From: Piromyces finnis
Taxonomy: Eukaryota; Neocallimastigomycota; Neocallimastigomycetes; Neocallimastigales; Neocallimastigaceae
Assembly (NCBI GenBank): GCA_002104945.1
Contig: MCFH01000073.1
Span: 164,734 to 228,733, forward strand
Length of the DNA: 64,000 nt
Direction of reading: 5' to 3'
Positions 48,301 through 64,000 of this stretch are shown piece after piece (the first letter of the stretch is position 1; every line of letters starts with the position of its first letter). Made by a program: the position numbers and the translations under genes. The notes beneath the pieces are model-generated. The model worked only from the letters and a program-made list of their open reading frames with translations, was not told the origin of the DNA and searched no databases.

Positions 48301-51300
48301 TCTTGCATTAATACAGTTTTACCACAGCCAGCATTACCTAAAAGTAAAACAGCTTTTTGATTATCAGTTAATATATCCATTAATGACTTAATACGGATAG
48401 TTTCACTAGTATGAACCATTACACTTTGTAATGGTATTTCTGGATCGTACTGAAATTCTGGAATCTTTTCTGTCCAAGGAGCAAATTGTCTTGTGTTATT
48501 ATCAATATAGTAATCGAATACAGTACCAACAGGTGGGAATTTAACTGTTTTAAATTCGGAATTCCACCATTTACTGAATTCAACACGATAATCAATTAAT
48601 TGATCTTGAATAACACTACCACCAAATGCCCATACAGCAGAGAATACAAAGTATAGTTCATAAGTTTCCTTATCACATCCTTTTAATGAGGTTTGATTGA
48701 ATATTAAACCTTCTAAAATATTACATAATGTAGCAACCATACTGTTATCTTCAACTGGGGCCATTTTAAATCTTCCACTATGAATAGCATCCAATGTAGT
48801 GTTAACATACTTATCAAAAAGAACTGATAATGTTGTTCTTTCACTTTGATCTTCAAGTTTATCTAACCAACTTTGAACATATGGATTCCAACCTAAATCA
48901 GAGGTGTTAACATATAAAATACCAGCACGGGATACAGTAGCTGGAGTGGCATACTTTAAATCGCCAATTTCGAAAATTAAACGCATTGCTGGTTTCATTG
49001 GAATACGTTCATTACTAGCTAATGTCAAAACCTTATTATCATCCATAACAGTATTAAGGGATTCAATCCAATTTGGATCAATATCACCATCCAAAATAAT
49101 CCATTTTGGATCTGGACCACTAATATTAAACATATCTCTCATAATAGATGAAAATAGACCATCTCTCCATTCTCTTGTCGCTGGGTTAATATAACCGAAA
49201 AGATCATTTGTACTGACAGCCTTTGGATTCAAATCAGAGTAAACGCATTTCTTACCGTTATTAATATAGGTTTTGGCTAACATTTTCCAAATTTGACTTT
49301 TACCAGAACCAGCATTACCAATAATGAAAACACAGTGACGTACCGCTAATAATTCTTCTAATTGAACAACCTTTAATACAAACATATCTTCAGCTTGTAA
49401 ACCACAAGCAATAGTTGATTTCTTAATATCTTGTTCAAAATCTAAGTTTCTCTTACGTGGAATATCAATTTTTGGGAAAAGATCATTAATTAAACCGTTG
49501 AATACTGTTAAATCATCTGTAACAATCTTTGGTAAATTAAAATCACGAAGAGCTCTCATTAAAACGTGTTCTTCTGGAACACCTGGATCAGAACGCTTAA
49601 GTGAACCTGCAACAACCAATACAGATTTAATAGCTCTTAAACCCCAATCATAGTGATCTTGTTTTGAAAGTAATTCTTTATTTAACTTATATAATGTATG
49701 GAATTTTCTAGCTAAAACACTGGCTTCAACAAAACCTTCAGCCATAAGCATAATTTCACAAATTAATTCAAGATTTGGTACAACCATAGAACAAGGACGG
49801 AATAATGCCTTAATATTTTCTGGAAGTTCAGTTCTACCAGCATAACCTGGATTCATCGTAATGAAGAAACCAACAGTATTTTCAAGAGAAATTTCTTCTC
49901 CTTGGAAAATAAATCTCTTCTTTTTGGCACGAAGACCATCTTCAATAGACTTAACTTGTGTAGCAACGACAGACAATACTTCTACAGAAATTCTATTAAA
50001 TTCATCGAAACAACCCCAAGCACCAGATTGAGCTAAACCTTTATAAATATTACCAATAGACCTATAGTCCATTTGTTCAGAACAATTGAATACATATACC
50101 ATAACAGTTAAAGCACGGCCTAAATCTTTTACAGTTTCTGTTTTTCCTGTACCAGCAGGACCAGCAGGAGCACCACCCATAATTAAGTGCAATGATTGAG
50201 TTAAGGTAATATAACATCTATCAGTTAATGGAGTAATAACTAAACGTGGAGTATCACCCAAATATTCGTAACTGAAAGTAAATTGGGCATCACAAATATT
50301 TGCAATACAATGACTTTGTACATCATCCCATCTTAAACGAAGTTGACTTTGCCAACTGAAACATTGAGCATTTTCAGCTTTTTCTTGTACTAATTTTCCA
50401 ACAATATCTCTTGCATGTACATCAAGAGTACAAACTGTCATAATCATTTGTCTATCTAATTTTGATAATTCTCCTTGAATTAAAGTAATAAGAGTTGTTA
50501 ATTGATTACATTGCTTTTTGTAATATTCTTTCATTGAATTTTCATAACCTTCTTCTAAACGAGCAAATGAAGCATTAACTTCTGTTGCCCACCAAATTTG
50601 TGAACCAGTAAGAGTAACTTGAGCAGGGTGATCGAAAATCCATTGATCTCTTGGTTTTTCTTCATAAGATGCAACAGCTTCACCAATAAGTTGTCTTAAT
50701 GTCATTCTCATTGAATCAACAAGATGATTAAGCCATACTTCAACAGGACCTACACATTCACAAGGTTCTTTAAATGGTACATATTCATCTTCTTTACTGT
50801 ACATACCAATAGCTGTCTTAGTAAAGTTACCATCAGCATCTTTAGTAAATTCTAATCTAGAAATACTATCAAATAATTTTTGTAAATGAATAGCTACAGC
50901 ATGTGGAATATTTCCCTTTGCTAAAATATCTAATAAATCAGAAGCAGAAACAAAGTAGAAACGTGGAAAGGCTAATCTCTTTGTTTCTAAATATTCAGCT
51001 AATGATTTTTCACAAAGAGCTAATTGTTGTTGTAAATATTCTAATTTAGCATTTAAACCTTCCTTAGAACATGCTTCAATAGCATTTGGAGTATTAATTG
51101 CGTCTTTCATTAATGCATTATAATCAGAATCAATACCATCAAATCTTTTTGAATCTTCTGGTAATTGTTGTCTAATATCTTCAGATTCTAAGAAAATATT
51201 TTCTAAGTGAGACCATGTTTTTTGAACTTCTAACCATAAAGTCATTACTGTATCAACTGTCGATAATTTTTCTTGCCATCCAGTAATTTGCTCTTCAAAG

Positions 51301-54300
51301 TGAGAAACATATTTTGAAGTCATTAAGTTTTGTAACATAACTTGGTTATCTTCAAGAGTTTCAACAAGTTCTTCAGAACTAATAAGAATATATGTATTTG
51401 GTCTAGATCTTTCTTTGTATTCAAATTCCATAGTTCCCCATGTTTTACTTAAATCATTTAATACCTTTTCCATACTTAATTCCTTTGTAGCACGATCAAC
51501 AATATTTCTTACATCATCTTCAAATCTATGAAGTTGAAGACTTAAAAGATCTTGGAACTTCAAATCATCCGTCATAACAAAAGTGACACCAGTTGTTTTC
51601 ATAAGTTGCTTCCAGTGACGTTCACGAATTGCACTACTTCTTAATTCACCAACAGCTCTTAAACTTGTAATCATATCCTTTACATGTTGGTCAATACCGG
51701 TGTATACATTCCAGGCTTTGATTTCTTTATCCATTTTTCTTAAATCTTTAGAAAATTCACGACATGTCTGTTCCATAACATCTGGATCAATTTCAGTCCA
51801 TAATGTTGACTTCCAATCATTAAAGGTATTGGTAACAAGACCAACATAATCCCAAATTGTCTTTAACATGCTAATATCCTTTCTACATTCAGATAATTGC
51901 TTGTATTGTGGGCAATTTAATTCAAATAATTCACATGATTCTCTTAATTGTTGACATTCTTGTTCCATTTGTAATACTTCGAAATGGCATTCATTAATTA
52001 ATTCATATGCATTAGTACAACCAATATTATACATAAATGGTGCTTTTTGTCTGAACTCTTCCTTGAAGTTATAATTACGCATTTCAAATTTATTACATTT
52101 TTGTTGTAATATATCAACTTCTTTAGCTTGTAATGGAGCTACGACTTCTTTAACAGATTGTGATAATTTTTTAGTATCATCCCATACTTCTGGTAAATCA
52201 TTTAATAATTTATGAATATCTTCAGGCAATTCTACGCCAAATTGTCTTAAAAGATTAATTGTTTTTCGAAGAGGTTCAAACGATTTACCTATATCATTTC
52301 TCTTTTTCATTTCATGTAATAATCCCATTGAGTAAACCAACGCATTATAGTCACCTTCCTTAACTTCTTTTTGAAGACCACCTTTAGTATTTGTAATGAA
52401 TTCATTCATTTCATTTAATGTACGAGTAGTTTCATCACTTAAATATTTTGTAAGTGTGTAACTCCATTTCTTAACAATAATATTCAGACTTTGTTTTAAT
52501 GGCTTAGCATCAATTTTTAACCATCCTCTAAATATCACTTCTGGGTCTAATGCCTTAATAGTCTTATGAATATTTTCAAATTTACGAATTTCAACTTCGA
52601 ATTTCTCTAATTGGAACATGGAATTATCATCCTCTTCTTTAGGTTTGCCATTTTCATTTTCATTTTGTTCTTCGCCTCCTTCGTCATTTTGTGTATTTTC
52701 ATTTTCAGTTTCAGTTTTCTTTGTTTCATCTTTACTAGTTTCTTCAGTTTCTTGTGGTTCACTTCTTTCATATGGAGTTTCTAAGAATGTAACCATCCAT
52801 TCATCACGATCTTTTTCCCATAAATATGAGAATTGATCAAAACTATGTAAATATTTCTTACAATCATCAATAATATCTCTAACACGAGAAATTAATTGAT
52901 TCTTTAATTCTTCTAATTCAGGATTCTTTAACATTTCACCTAAATAACCTTCATCTTCATCTAATCCAGCTTCTTTAGAATCTGAATTACTTTCAGTTGT
53001 TTTCAAATTACTAACCTCAGTACTTTTATGTTCTGTAGAATCATTTTCATTTTTGTTTTTGGAATCACCTTGTTCAACGGTATCTTCTGATTCCTTAGTT
53101 ATTTCACTAGTTTCATTATTTTTTTCTGTCTTTTCTTCACTGTTTTCTGTTCCTGTTGTTTCTTTATTTTCATTTGAATCTTGTTTAACTACACTATTAT
53201 TTTCTAATCCTGTAATTTCACTTTCAACATTATTAGGATTATTTACTCTCTTCATTAAAACAGAGACTTGATATATATCTCTTAATATTGTTAAGAATAT
53301 ATTCATAAAGTTATTTGGTGCTTCTGTTTAAAAATATTAATATTGTATGATTAATATTAGCATTTACTATTTTAGAAAATAATATATTAATAGAATTTAC
53401 CTTCATCTATACTTGGAGTAAATGTGAGTTTATTTTGAATAAATTCAATTCTTGAATCCATAATTGGCGATAATTCACATTTTTTTAAGTATTCAATATC
53501 CATATTATCTAGGAAATAGGTAAGACTACATTTAATTGTATTGAAGAAACCATCTGCGACTACTGTATCTACATAATCTGCATAATTTCTCCAATTTGGA
53601 TCATTTTGATCAACATTATAAGCATTTCTTGTATCTTCTAAATATTTAAATATTGTTTTTCCATCATTTTGAATTAAATCATATATAGTCTTAAGTTTCG
53701 CATCCTTATCATCAAGATTTAATGGCTTTTTACTATCTTTTCTTTCAATTAATGGTGCAGAATACCATTTTTTCATTAAATTTTGCATTTGAACTACATT
53801 ATTCTTTCCTGTTTGAATAATTTTTAATAATCCTCCAACGCTGTCTTGAATACTTTTAATGAAATCATCAATTATATCTGATCTCCAATTAATAACAGAT
53901 AATGCCTATTTAAATTATTGTTTTTTTTAATAAATTCTATTATGAGTATTCTTTTTTTATACAAAATTTTATTTTATCTTTGACTATAGAATTAATTATT
54001 TACCTGTTCAAATTGTTTATCAATTTGATTTACTCTTTCTTGTATTAATGGTCTTTCAACATCTAATACTGTCAACTTAATATTGTTATATTGTGTAACA
54101 ACATGATCTAATTCGAAAATATTATTTCTGAAAACTTCATCTTTATCATAAACTGATTGAGCTTTTTCGGGAGCTTGAATACCTAAACTACTTAAATATT
54201 TAACTTCTTTAAGTAAAGCTATTACCTTTGGATCAAAGTTAACACTAAATAACGATAATGAATCTTGAATTGATCTTGTTAATAAAGGATTATCAAGATT

Positions 54301-55810
54301 TGCTTCAGAATCATTAATGATATTATCTGACCAATCTTTAAATAATCCTTGCTCATATTCATCCAATTTTCTATAAATATCGTCATACTTTATTTTAATT
54401 AATTTTGCTTCTTCAGATTCAAGCAATATTTTATGATTTAACTGTATATTAATATTATTGTTGATATATAAGTATTAAAATGAATAAATGAATATACTAT
54501 TTTGTTTAAAAAAATATTTTATTTTTATATATTAAATATACATACTTCTTTAAATTTATTCATTACGGAATTAATTCTTTCTTTAAGTTCATGAGTCCAT
54601 TGAAGAGCACCAGTTACAGGAGCCATATTATAATGAATTGATGGATTGCTCTTCAACTTTAAGAATATTAAATTAACTTCATCTAAATCAGTATCATATT
54701 CCTTTAATAAATCATAATATTTCTTTTCAAATATTTCACCAATAATTGGTCTTGCTAATAGACCTGAAAATCCTTCAATTAATCTGAAACGAGAATGAAT
54801 ACTACTACAATCATCAAAAGCTTGACATATTATAGTACTACATAATATATATATATTATATATAAGGATTAAATTATTATACAAATAATTAATAAATATT
54901 AAAAATTTGTATTTAATTAATTACCCAATTCTTCTATCTAAATCAGATATTTTATCATGGAATTTTGCAAGATCTTCTCTAAATTTATAATTATTTAAAT
55001 CTAATACGTCATATTCAATTTTTGTCCATTCTTGGAAAGTTGCAGTAAATTCATTAAATATTTTTACAACTTCAGAACTTAAAATTTTTCCCTATTATAA
55101 CAAGAAAAAATAAGTATTAATTTTCAACTATACAATATAATTAATATCAATATTTTTACCTTTGTACCACCAATTTCTATTTTTTCTAAACGATTAAACT
55201 CAATTATAGTATCAAAAAATTCAGATAATTGCTTAATTCTTAGTATAAACTGATCAAATCTTGAAAATACTAATTTTGTATCGAAATTCCATGGACGTTC
55301 AGTTTCAGCTATTTTTGCTTTATATTCATAATATATTGATTTGAACTTTTGACATGCATGTAATACTAGATTTATTTTTTCTAATCCTTCATCTGGTTCA
55401 ATTCCAAAGATTTCTGTTGGTTGAATGAAATTTTGAGCCTTTTTAATATTTATAAATAATATAATTAAAATTTAATTTCCCTATTAAGTAATTTTTATAT
55501 TATTTTCACTTACCTGTTCTATGATTTCATTACATATTTCTTGAAGTATTACTATTACTCTTCCTGGTACATTATAATATTTTGAATGATTCCATATAAG
55601 CATTATTACATGTAATAATGGAGGAAATTGTTGGATCATTTCATTAAAATCTGATGTTGATGATAATGTTTCAACTAATGGTCTTAATGGAGTTAAATGT
55701 AAATTAATATCGGTTGCTTCTTCAAGAGCTATAATATGTTATAAAAAACATTAAATAATCATTAATTATCTTAATTTAAAAATTATATAAATATTATTTT
55801 AAGTTTCTAT

Positions 55811-55857
<47 letters not shown>

Positions 55858-56987
55858 TATTAAAGAAAAATATATTACCATTTTTTACTTCATCAAAAAT
55901 TTGTTGGAAAGCTGGGTAATAAGTGCTTTTACTACTTTGAAGTAAATCAGCAATTGATTGGAATTTATCATCTGATAATTGTTGGTATATACATTTTAAA
56001 TTTGCTTCTTTAGCTTCCCAAAAATCAATTTCTACTTGTGGGGTTGGATATAATCCTTCTTCTAATGGTGTAGCTGAACTACTTCTGATAACCTCTTTTA
56101 TTTGATATGTCCAATCAATAACAGCGGATTCAAGAGTATGTAATAATGCTTTATCATTTTCTGAAAAATCATTATTTCCATGTGGTAAAGGTAAAAGTGT
56201 CTTTCCCTAAAAATATATTAATAGTTTAAAAAAATTTTAAATATAACATCATATTATATTATTATTAACTAGTATTATTTATACATTATTTATTATGTAT
56301 CTTAATATAAATGAGATATATTTATATTCCTATAATTATACTTACTTTTGTTTTTCCTGAAATAACATATACTGCACCATTAACTTTATAAAAATGCCGT
56401 AGGACATCTGTAGCTACAACCTCTGGCCATGAATCCATGTTTTTTGAATTTGTTAATAATGGTAAATATACTTCTTCTAGTATAGTATTAAGATATTCTA
56501 ATGGATTAGCTGCAAGATCACCAATTGTAACATTGTTTTCTAATGTTTCAGGTATAGGTTCATTTAATGTATTTTTTAGAACAAATAAACCCTTCTTTTT
56601 TAATACAGAAGGAAATGTTAAAGTTACAGTTAATTCTTCACGTGCATTTAATAAAAAGATAAGTGTATTAACTTCTGGGGTATCAAGAAATTGTTGTATT
56701 GTTTCACTTAATAATAATAGTAATGATATAGTAGTATTGAATACAGTAAATATATAAAATGTTACATTTCTGATTATAAAATAATAATATTATAATTTAT
56801 ATGAAAGAATATAATACCAATTATCTTGAGTTGATACTAATTTATCCCATTTTTCTGATTTTAATTTTAACTGTGAAATTATTCTATCTCTTAGCCATTC
56901 TGCTCTTGGATCAACTTTTACAATTTTTTCTTCATTCCCACTATCTTTACTAGGGGTTGAAGGTGTCCCCTTCTTTGAAGATGACAT
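42312..56987 (-). CDS. Axonemal dynein heavy chain, outer-arm beta type (DNAH9/11/17-like), about 4588 aa
   Basis: Ten exons: 56818-56987, 56346-56706, 55879-56206, 55514-55728, 55160-55438, 54925-55091, 54546-54837, 54004-54441, 53401-53905 and 42312-53323. All nine introns lie in the first fifth; the last exon is 11 kb. The tail (DHC_N1) includes LDRRIGTIICQAFDDCS. The motor has four Walker A loops: GPAGTGKTET (AAA1, near residue 1970), GNAGSGKSQ (AAA2), GNAGCGKT (AAA3) and GVGGSGKQS (AAA4). A coiled-coil stalk with microtubule-binding tip and the usual C-terminal domain follow. NLVLFEDAISHICRINRI and similar stretches favour the beta outer-arm class over gamma or inner-arm types. It drives flagellar beating of zoospores by ATP-powered sliding. 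Two acidic low-complexity inserts (about residues 950-1040 and 1110-1150) flank a conserved tail block. Confidence 0.96.
55807..55858. repeat. (TTTA)n microsatellite in a dynein intron
   Basis: About 13 tandem TTTA units in intron 3 of the dynein gene. Confidence 0.85.
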
Positions 56988-58452
56988 CTTTAAGTTCTAT
57001 TTCTTTTTTCTTTATTTTTCTTTTATTTTTATTAAAAAATAAAAATGATTCTAAAAAAAAAAAAAAAGAAAAAGAAGAAAAGAACTCTAATTTGCTATAC
57101 CGATTGAATCAAATATTTTATTGAATTATTTAATAACACAATAGATAAGACATAAAAAAGATAATAAAAGAATTGGAAATATAATATAAATGAAAAATAT
57201 CCGTTAATACTATTTATTTAAATAAATTTTATCTTCCTAAAATATTCAAAATATTAAATAATATTATATTAAACAATGATGTTGGTGTTGTTATTATATT
57301 AATCCAAATTGTTTACAATCTTCTTTAATTTTTTATATAAAAGCTATGATAATGATAATAATAAATTTTGTTTTTCTTCGATAATATTTTACTATTTTTA
57401 AACAAAAATATTTTTTTTCAAAATACTGTATTATAATTCAGGTTCTTTATTTCCGATATTGTTTATTCAATTATTCAATATTTTGTATGTTATATTGATT
57501 AATTACTTATATATATCCTCTTATTTATATAATATTTTTATGGTAGTATATATAAATAATTACATTAAAATTTTATTATTGAATCCTTCAATCCTTCTTA
57601 GTAATAATTACTTAGTATAATTATATACATATATATATTAAAAAATTAAAATTATAAAAACAATTTTTAATTTTCAGTTATTTTTATTATTATTTATTAT
57701 TATTATCAATTCCACAAAATATTTATTCAAACTTTAAAAATAATAAAAAAATTTCTTTTTTTTTTATTCATACTTGGATAAAACTATAAGTTAAATAAAT
57801 ATATAAATATACATTTAAATTTAATAGTCAATTAATATTAATATGCTTGTAATAATTCATTATTAAATAATGTTAATTATAATATTAATTTTATTTTTTT
57901 ATAATAATTTCTTTAAAAATTGAAATTAGTAATATTATAACTTTATATTATTCTCAAAATCACAATCAATTATAACTGACGGAGCTTAAAATAACAACAA
58001 CAACAATAACAAATAACTAGTAAAAAAATATTATTTTATTGTATATGTATACCTAAAAAATTTTATTAACTTTAATTATTAATCTAATCTTTCATTAAAT
58101 AATTTTGTGGTTAATATAAAAATTAATTTTTAATCCTTTTCAAAATTAAACATTTCTTTTATATATTATTATTTACAACAAATAATGAATTTTAATTGTG
58201 TATTTATTAGTATATCATTGTTTACAAGTTGTCGTTTTTATTACTTTAGTTTTTTTAATTGATTAATTGATTAAATTATAAAATTATATAACATTATTAT
58301 TATTAAATTTGCAAAGTTTAAAATATTATATTATTATAATAGAATGTAAATAATAAAAAAAAGATTGGGTTTTATAATTCAATAGTATATAGTTATCATT
58401 GTATATTAAAACTTGTATTATTTTACAATTATATTTCGTATTAATTAAATAA
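56988..58452. other. Intergenic region upstream of the dynein gene
   Basis: 1.46 kb of AT-rich DNA between the dynein start and the kinase stop, both on the minus strand. No coding, tRNA or snoRNA signal seen. It presumably includes the dynein promoter. Confidence 0.6.
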
Positions 58453-62918
<4,466 letters not shown>

Positions 62919-63619
62919 TTTATTGACATTGGATTGGGGATTGATTGATAGTTTCAATAAATTATAAATTGTATATACTTAATAATATTGAAAATTAAAT
63001 TATTCAAGTTTAATTTATATATATAAAAGAAATAGAGAAAGTTTTTTTTTTTTTTTCATGAACTTATTGGAAGTGTATTTTTTTAAAAAAATCCTCTTTC
63101 AATATTATAGTTAAAAGAAAAAGAAAGTTTATAATTATATCTTTTTAATTAAATTAATTACTAAATATATAAAAAAATTAGAATGAAATAACACATAGAT
63201 TTTTATAATTAGTTTTAATGTTTTCTTTATATTTAGTAATAATACTCCATTTTATTAATTTTAAATAAAATTAACTTGGAATAAAATATTATAAATTAAA
63301 GTTTACGGTAATTATTTCTATAAATCAAATATAAAAACCATTTTTAAATAATGTATATACTAATGTACGTACATATATTAATTATAAATACATTAAATTT
63401 TAAAATTTTTCAAACATTCATGCATTAATTTACAAATACATAATGTAATAATGTAATAGCTAAACCAAGTAAATCTTAATTTAATAGGAAATAAAATAAC
63501 ATGATTGGATATAAAACTCTCTAATAAATTATTTTTTTTTTTCTGAATAAAAACAAAATGAATCTAAAATATTATTAATTCCTTCTCTTATATAATTATT
63601 CTTGTAAGGAATATATAAA
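62919..63619. promoter_or_regulatory. Divergent promoter region of the kinase and RPL4
   Basis: 700 bases between two divergent starts. AT-rich, with a T tract near 63041-63057 and a second near 63530-63541 close to the RPL4 start. No defined element can be named. Confidence 0.45.
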
Positions 63620-64000
63620 ATGGTAATTATTTTTTATATATTTATTATTAATAGATGGACATCCATTTAGATTATATTATAATTATAAATTTATTGATTA
63701 ATATGATGATTTACTTGTATGGTCCGTGTTGTTGAGTGGGAAGTAAGACACCCAAATGCAATGATATCACCTTTTTCCTACACTTCTGAAATCAATAAAT
63801 TTAAATTAAAAAGTATTTATATTATAAATTTATAGATAAATGTATTAATAATTTTATTTTCAATTTTAATATAATTAGTCCGCTGCCGCAAGACCAGTTA
63901 TCAGTGTATTTTCTCAATCTGGTGAAGGTGCTTCCACCGTAACCCTCCCAGCTGTTTTCAAGGCTCCAATCCGTCCAGATATTGTTAACTCTGTTCACAC
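63620..64000 (+). CDS. RPL4: 60S ribosomal protein uL4 (RPL4), 5' part
   Basis: Exon 1 is only the ATG (63620-63622), followed at once by a GTAATT donor. The intron is 256 bases and ends TTAG at 63878. Exon 2 (63879 on) reads [17 protein letters not shown], followed by [19 protein letters not shown]. The run [14 protein letters not shown] is the conserved N-terminus of eukaryotic uL4. This protein is an early-assembling component lining the 60S exit tunnel. The gene continues beyond the window. Exon base composition is much richer in GC than the spacers, as expected for a highly expressed gene. The intron carries a C/D snoRNA. Confidence 0.95.
63687..63802 (+). ncRNA. Intronic C/D-box snoRNA, U18 (SNORD18)-like
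   Basis: A perfect 13-bp terminal stem (63687-63699, AAATTTATTGATT, with 63790-63802) encloses box C ATGATGA (63703-63709) and box D CTGA (63786-63789). Inside, TGGTCCGTGTT (63720-63730) lies just before a D'-like TTGA (63732-63735), and a C'-like ATGATAT lies at 63761-63767. The 11-base guide is complementary to the universally conserved AACACGGACCA of large-subunit rRNA. The base five upstream of D' pairs with the A that U18 is known to methylate (A649 of yeast 25S, by my reading). Vertebrate U18 genes also sit in RPL4 introns, so host and guest match. The patch is clearly less AT-rich than the rest of the intron. Confidence 0.88.

Noticed and set aside
42568-53271. Several plus-strand ORFs of 60-140 codons
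   Set aside because: Antisense shadows of the continuous dynein coding exon.

Overview
The window is nuclear DNA of a eukaryote with very AT-rich, homopolymer-filled spacers and many short GT..AG introns. Three features together point to an anaerobic gut fungus (Neocallimastigomycota). They are a secreted esterase carrying two cysteine-rich fungal dockerin (CBM10-like) modules, an axonemal dynein heavy chain (a flagellated fungus), and a C-terminal fragment of a hevein-type chitin-binding domain. No genus is assigned; this is inference from content.

Layout. 1-47: tail of a chitin-binding protein. 741-12897: three head-to-tail copies of one non-LTR (LINE) retrotransposon. Copy 1 is full length with an intact 1507-residue ORF, a long poly(A) tail and a target-site duplication. 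Copy 2 is 5'-truncated. Copy 3 is full length with two frameshifts. 13141-14075: possible decayed gene. 14616-16077: ZIP zinc transporter with a frameshift. 17005-37897 (all minus strand): a secretory block with three paralogous membrane-anchored purple-acid-phosphatase-like genes, one intronless double-dockerin feruloyl esterase (CE1), and two nearly identical isoprenylcysteine-methylesterase-like hydrolases inside a roughly 4.3-4.7 kb tandem segmental duplication. 39418-41721 (+): OTU1/YOD1 deubiquitinase, ten exons. 42312-56987 (-): outer-arm beta-type axonemal dynein heavy chain, ten exons, the last about 11 kb. 58453-62918 (-): STE20/germinal-centre kinase with a C-terminal CNH domain, 21 exons. 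63620-end (+): 5' end of ribosomal protein uL4 (RPL4), whose first intron carries a U18-like C/D-box snoRNA.

How the genes relate. The 17-38 kb block encodes secreted or surface hydrolases, consistent with plant-wall degradation and phosphate scavenging. The 39-64 kb part is housekeeping and flagellar. The least ordinary observations are the snoRNA in the RPL4 intron, introns placed directly after the initiator ATG in two genes, the tandem structured-RNA monomers in the LINE 5' UTR, and a 12-nt micro-exon through the kinase catalytic loop. All gene models were made by eye from splice signals and reading frame; exon ends may be off by one or two bases.
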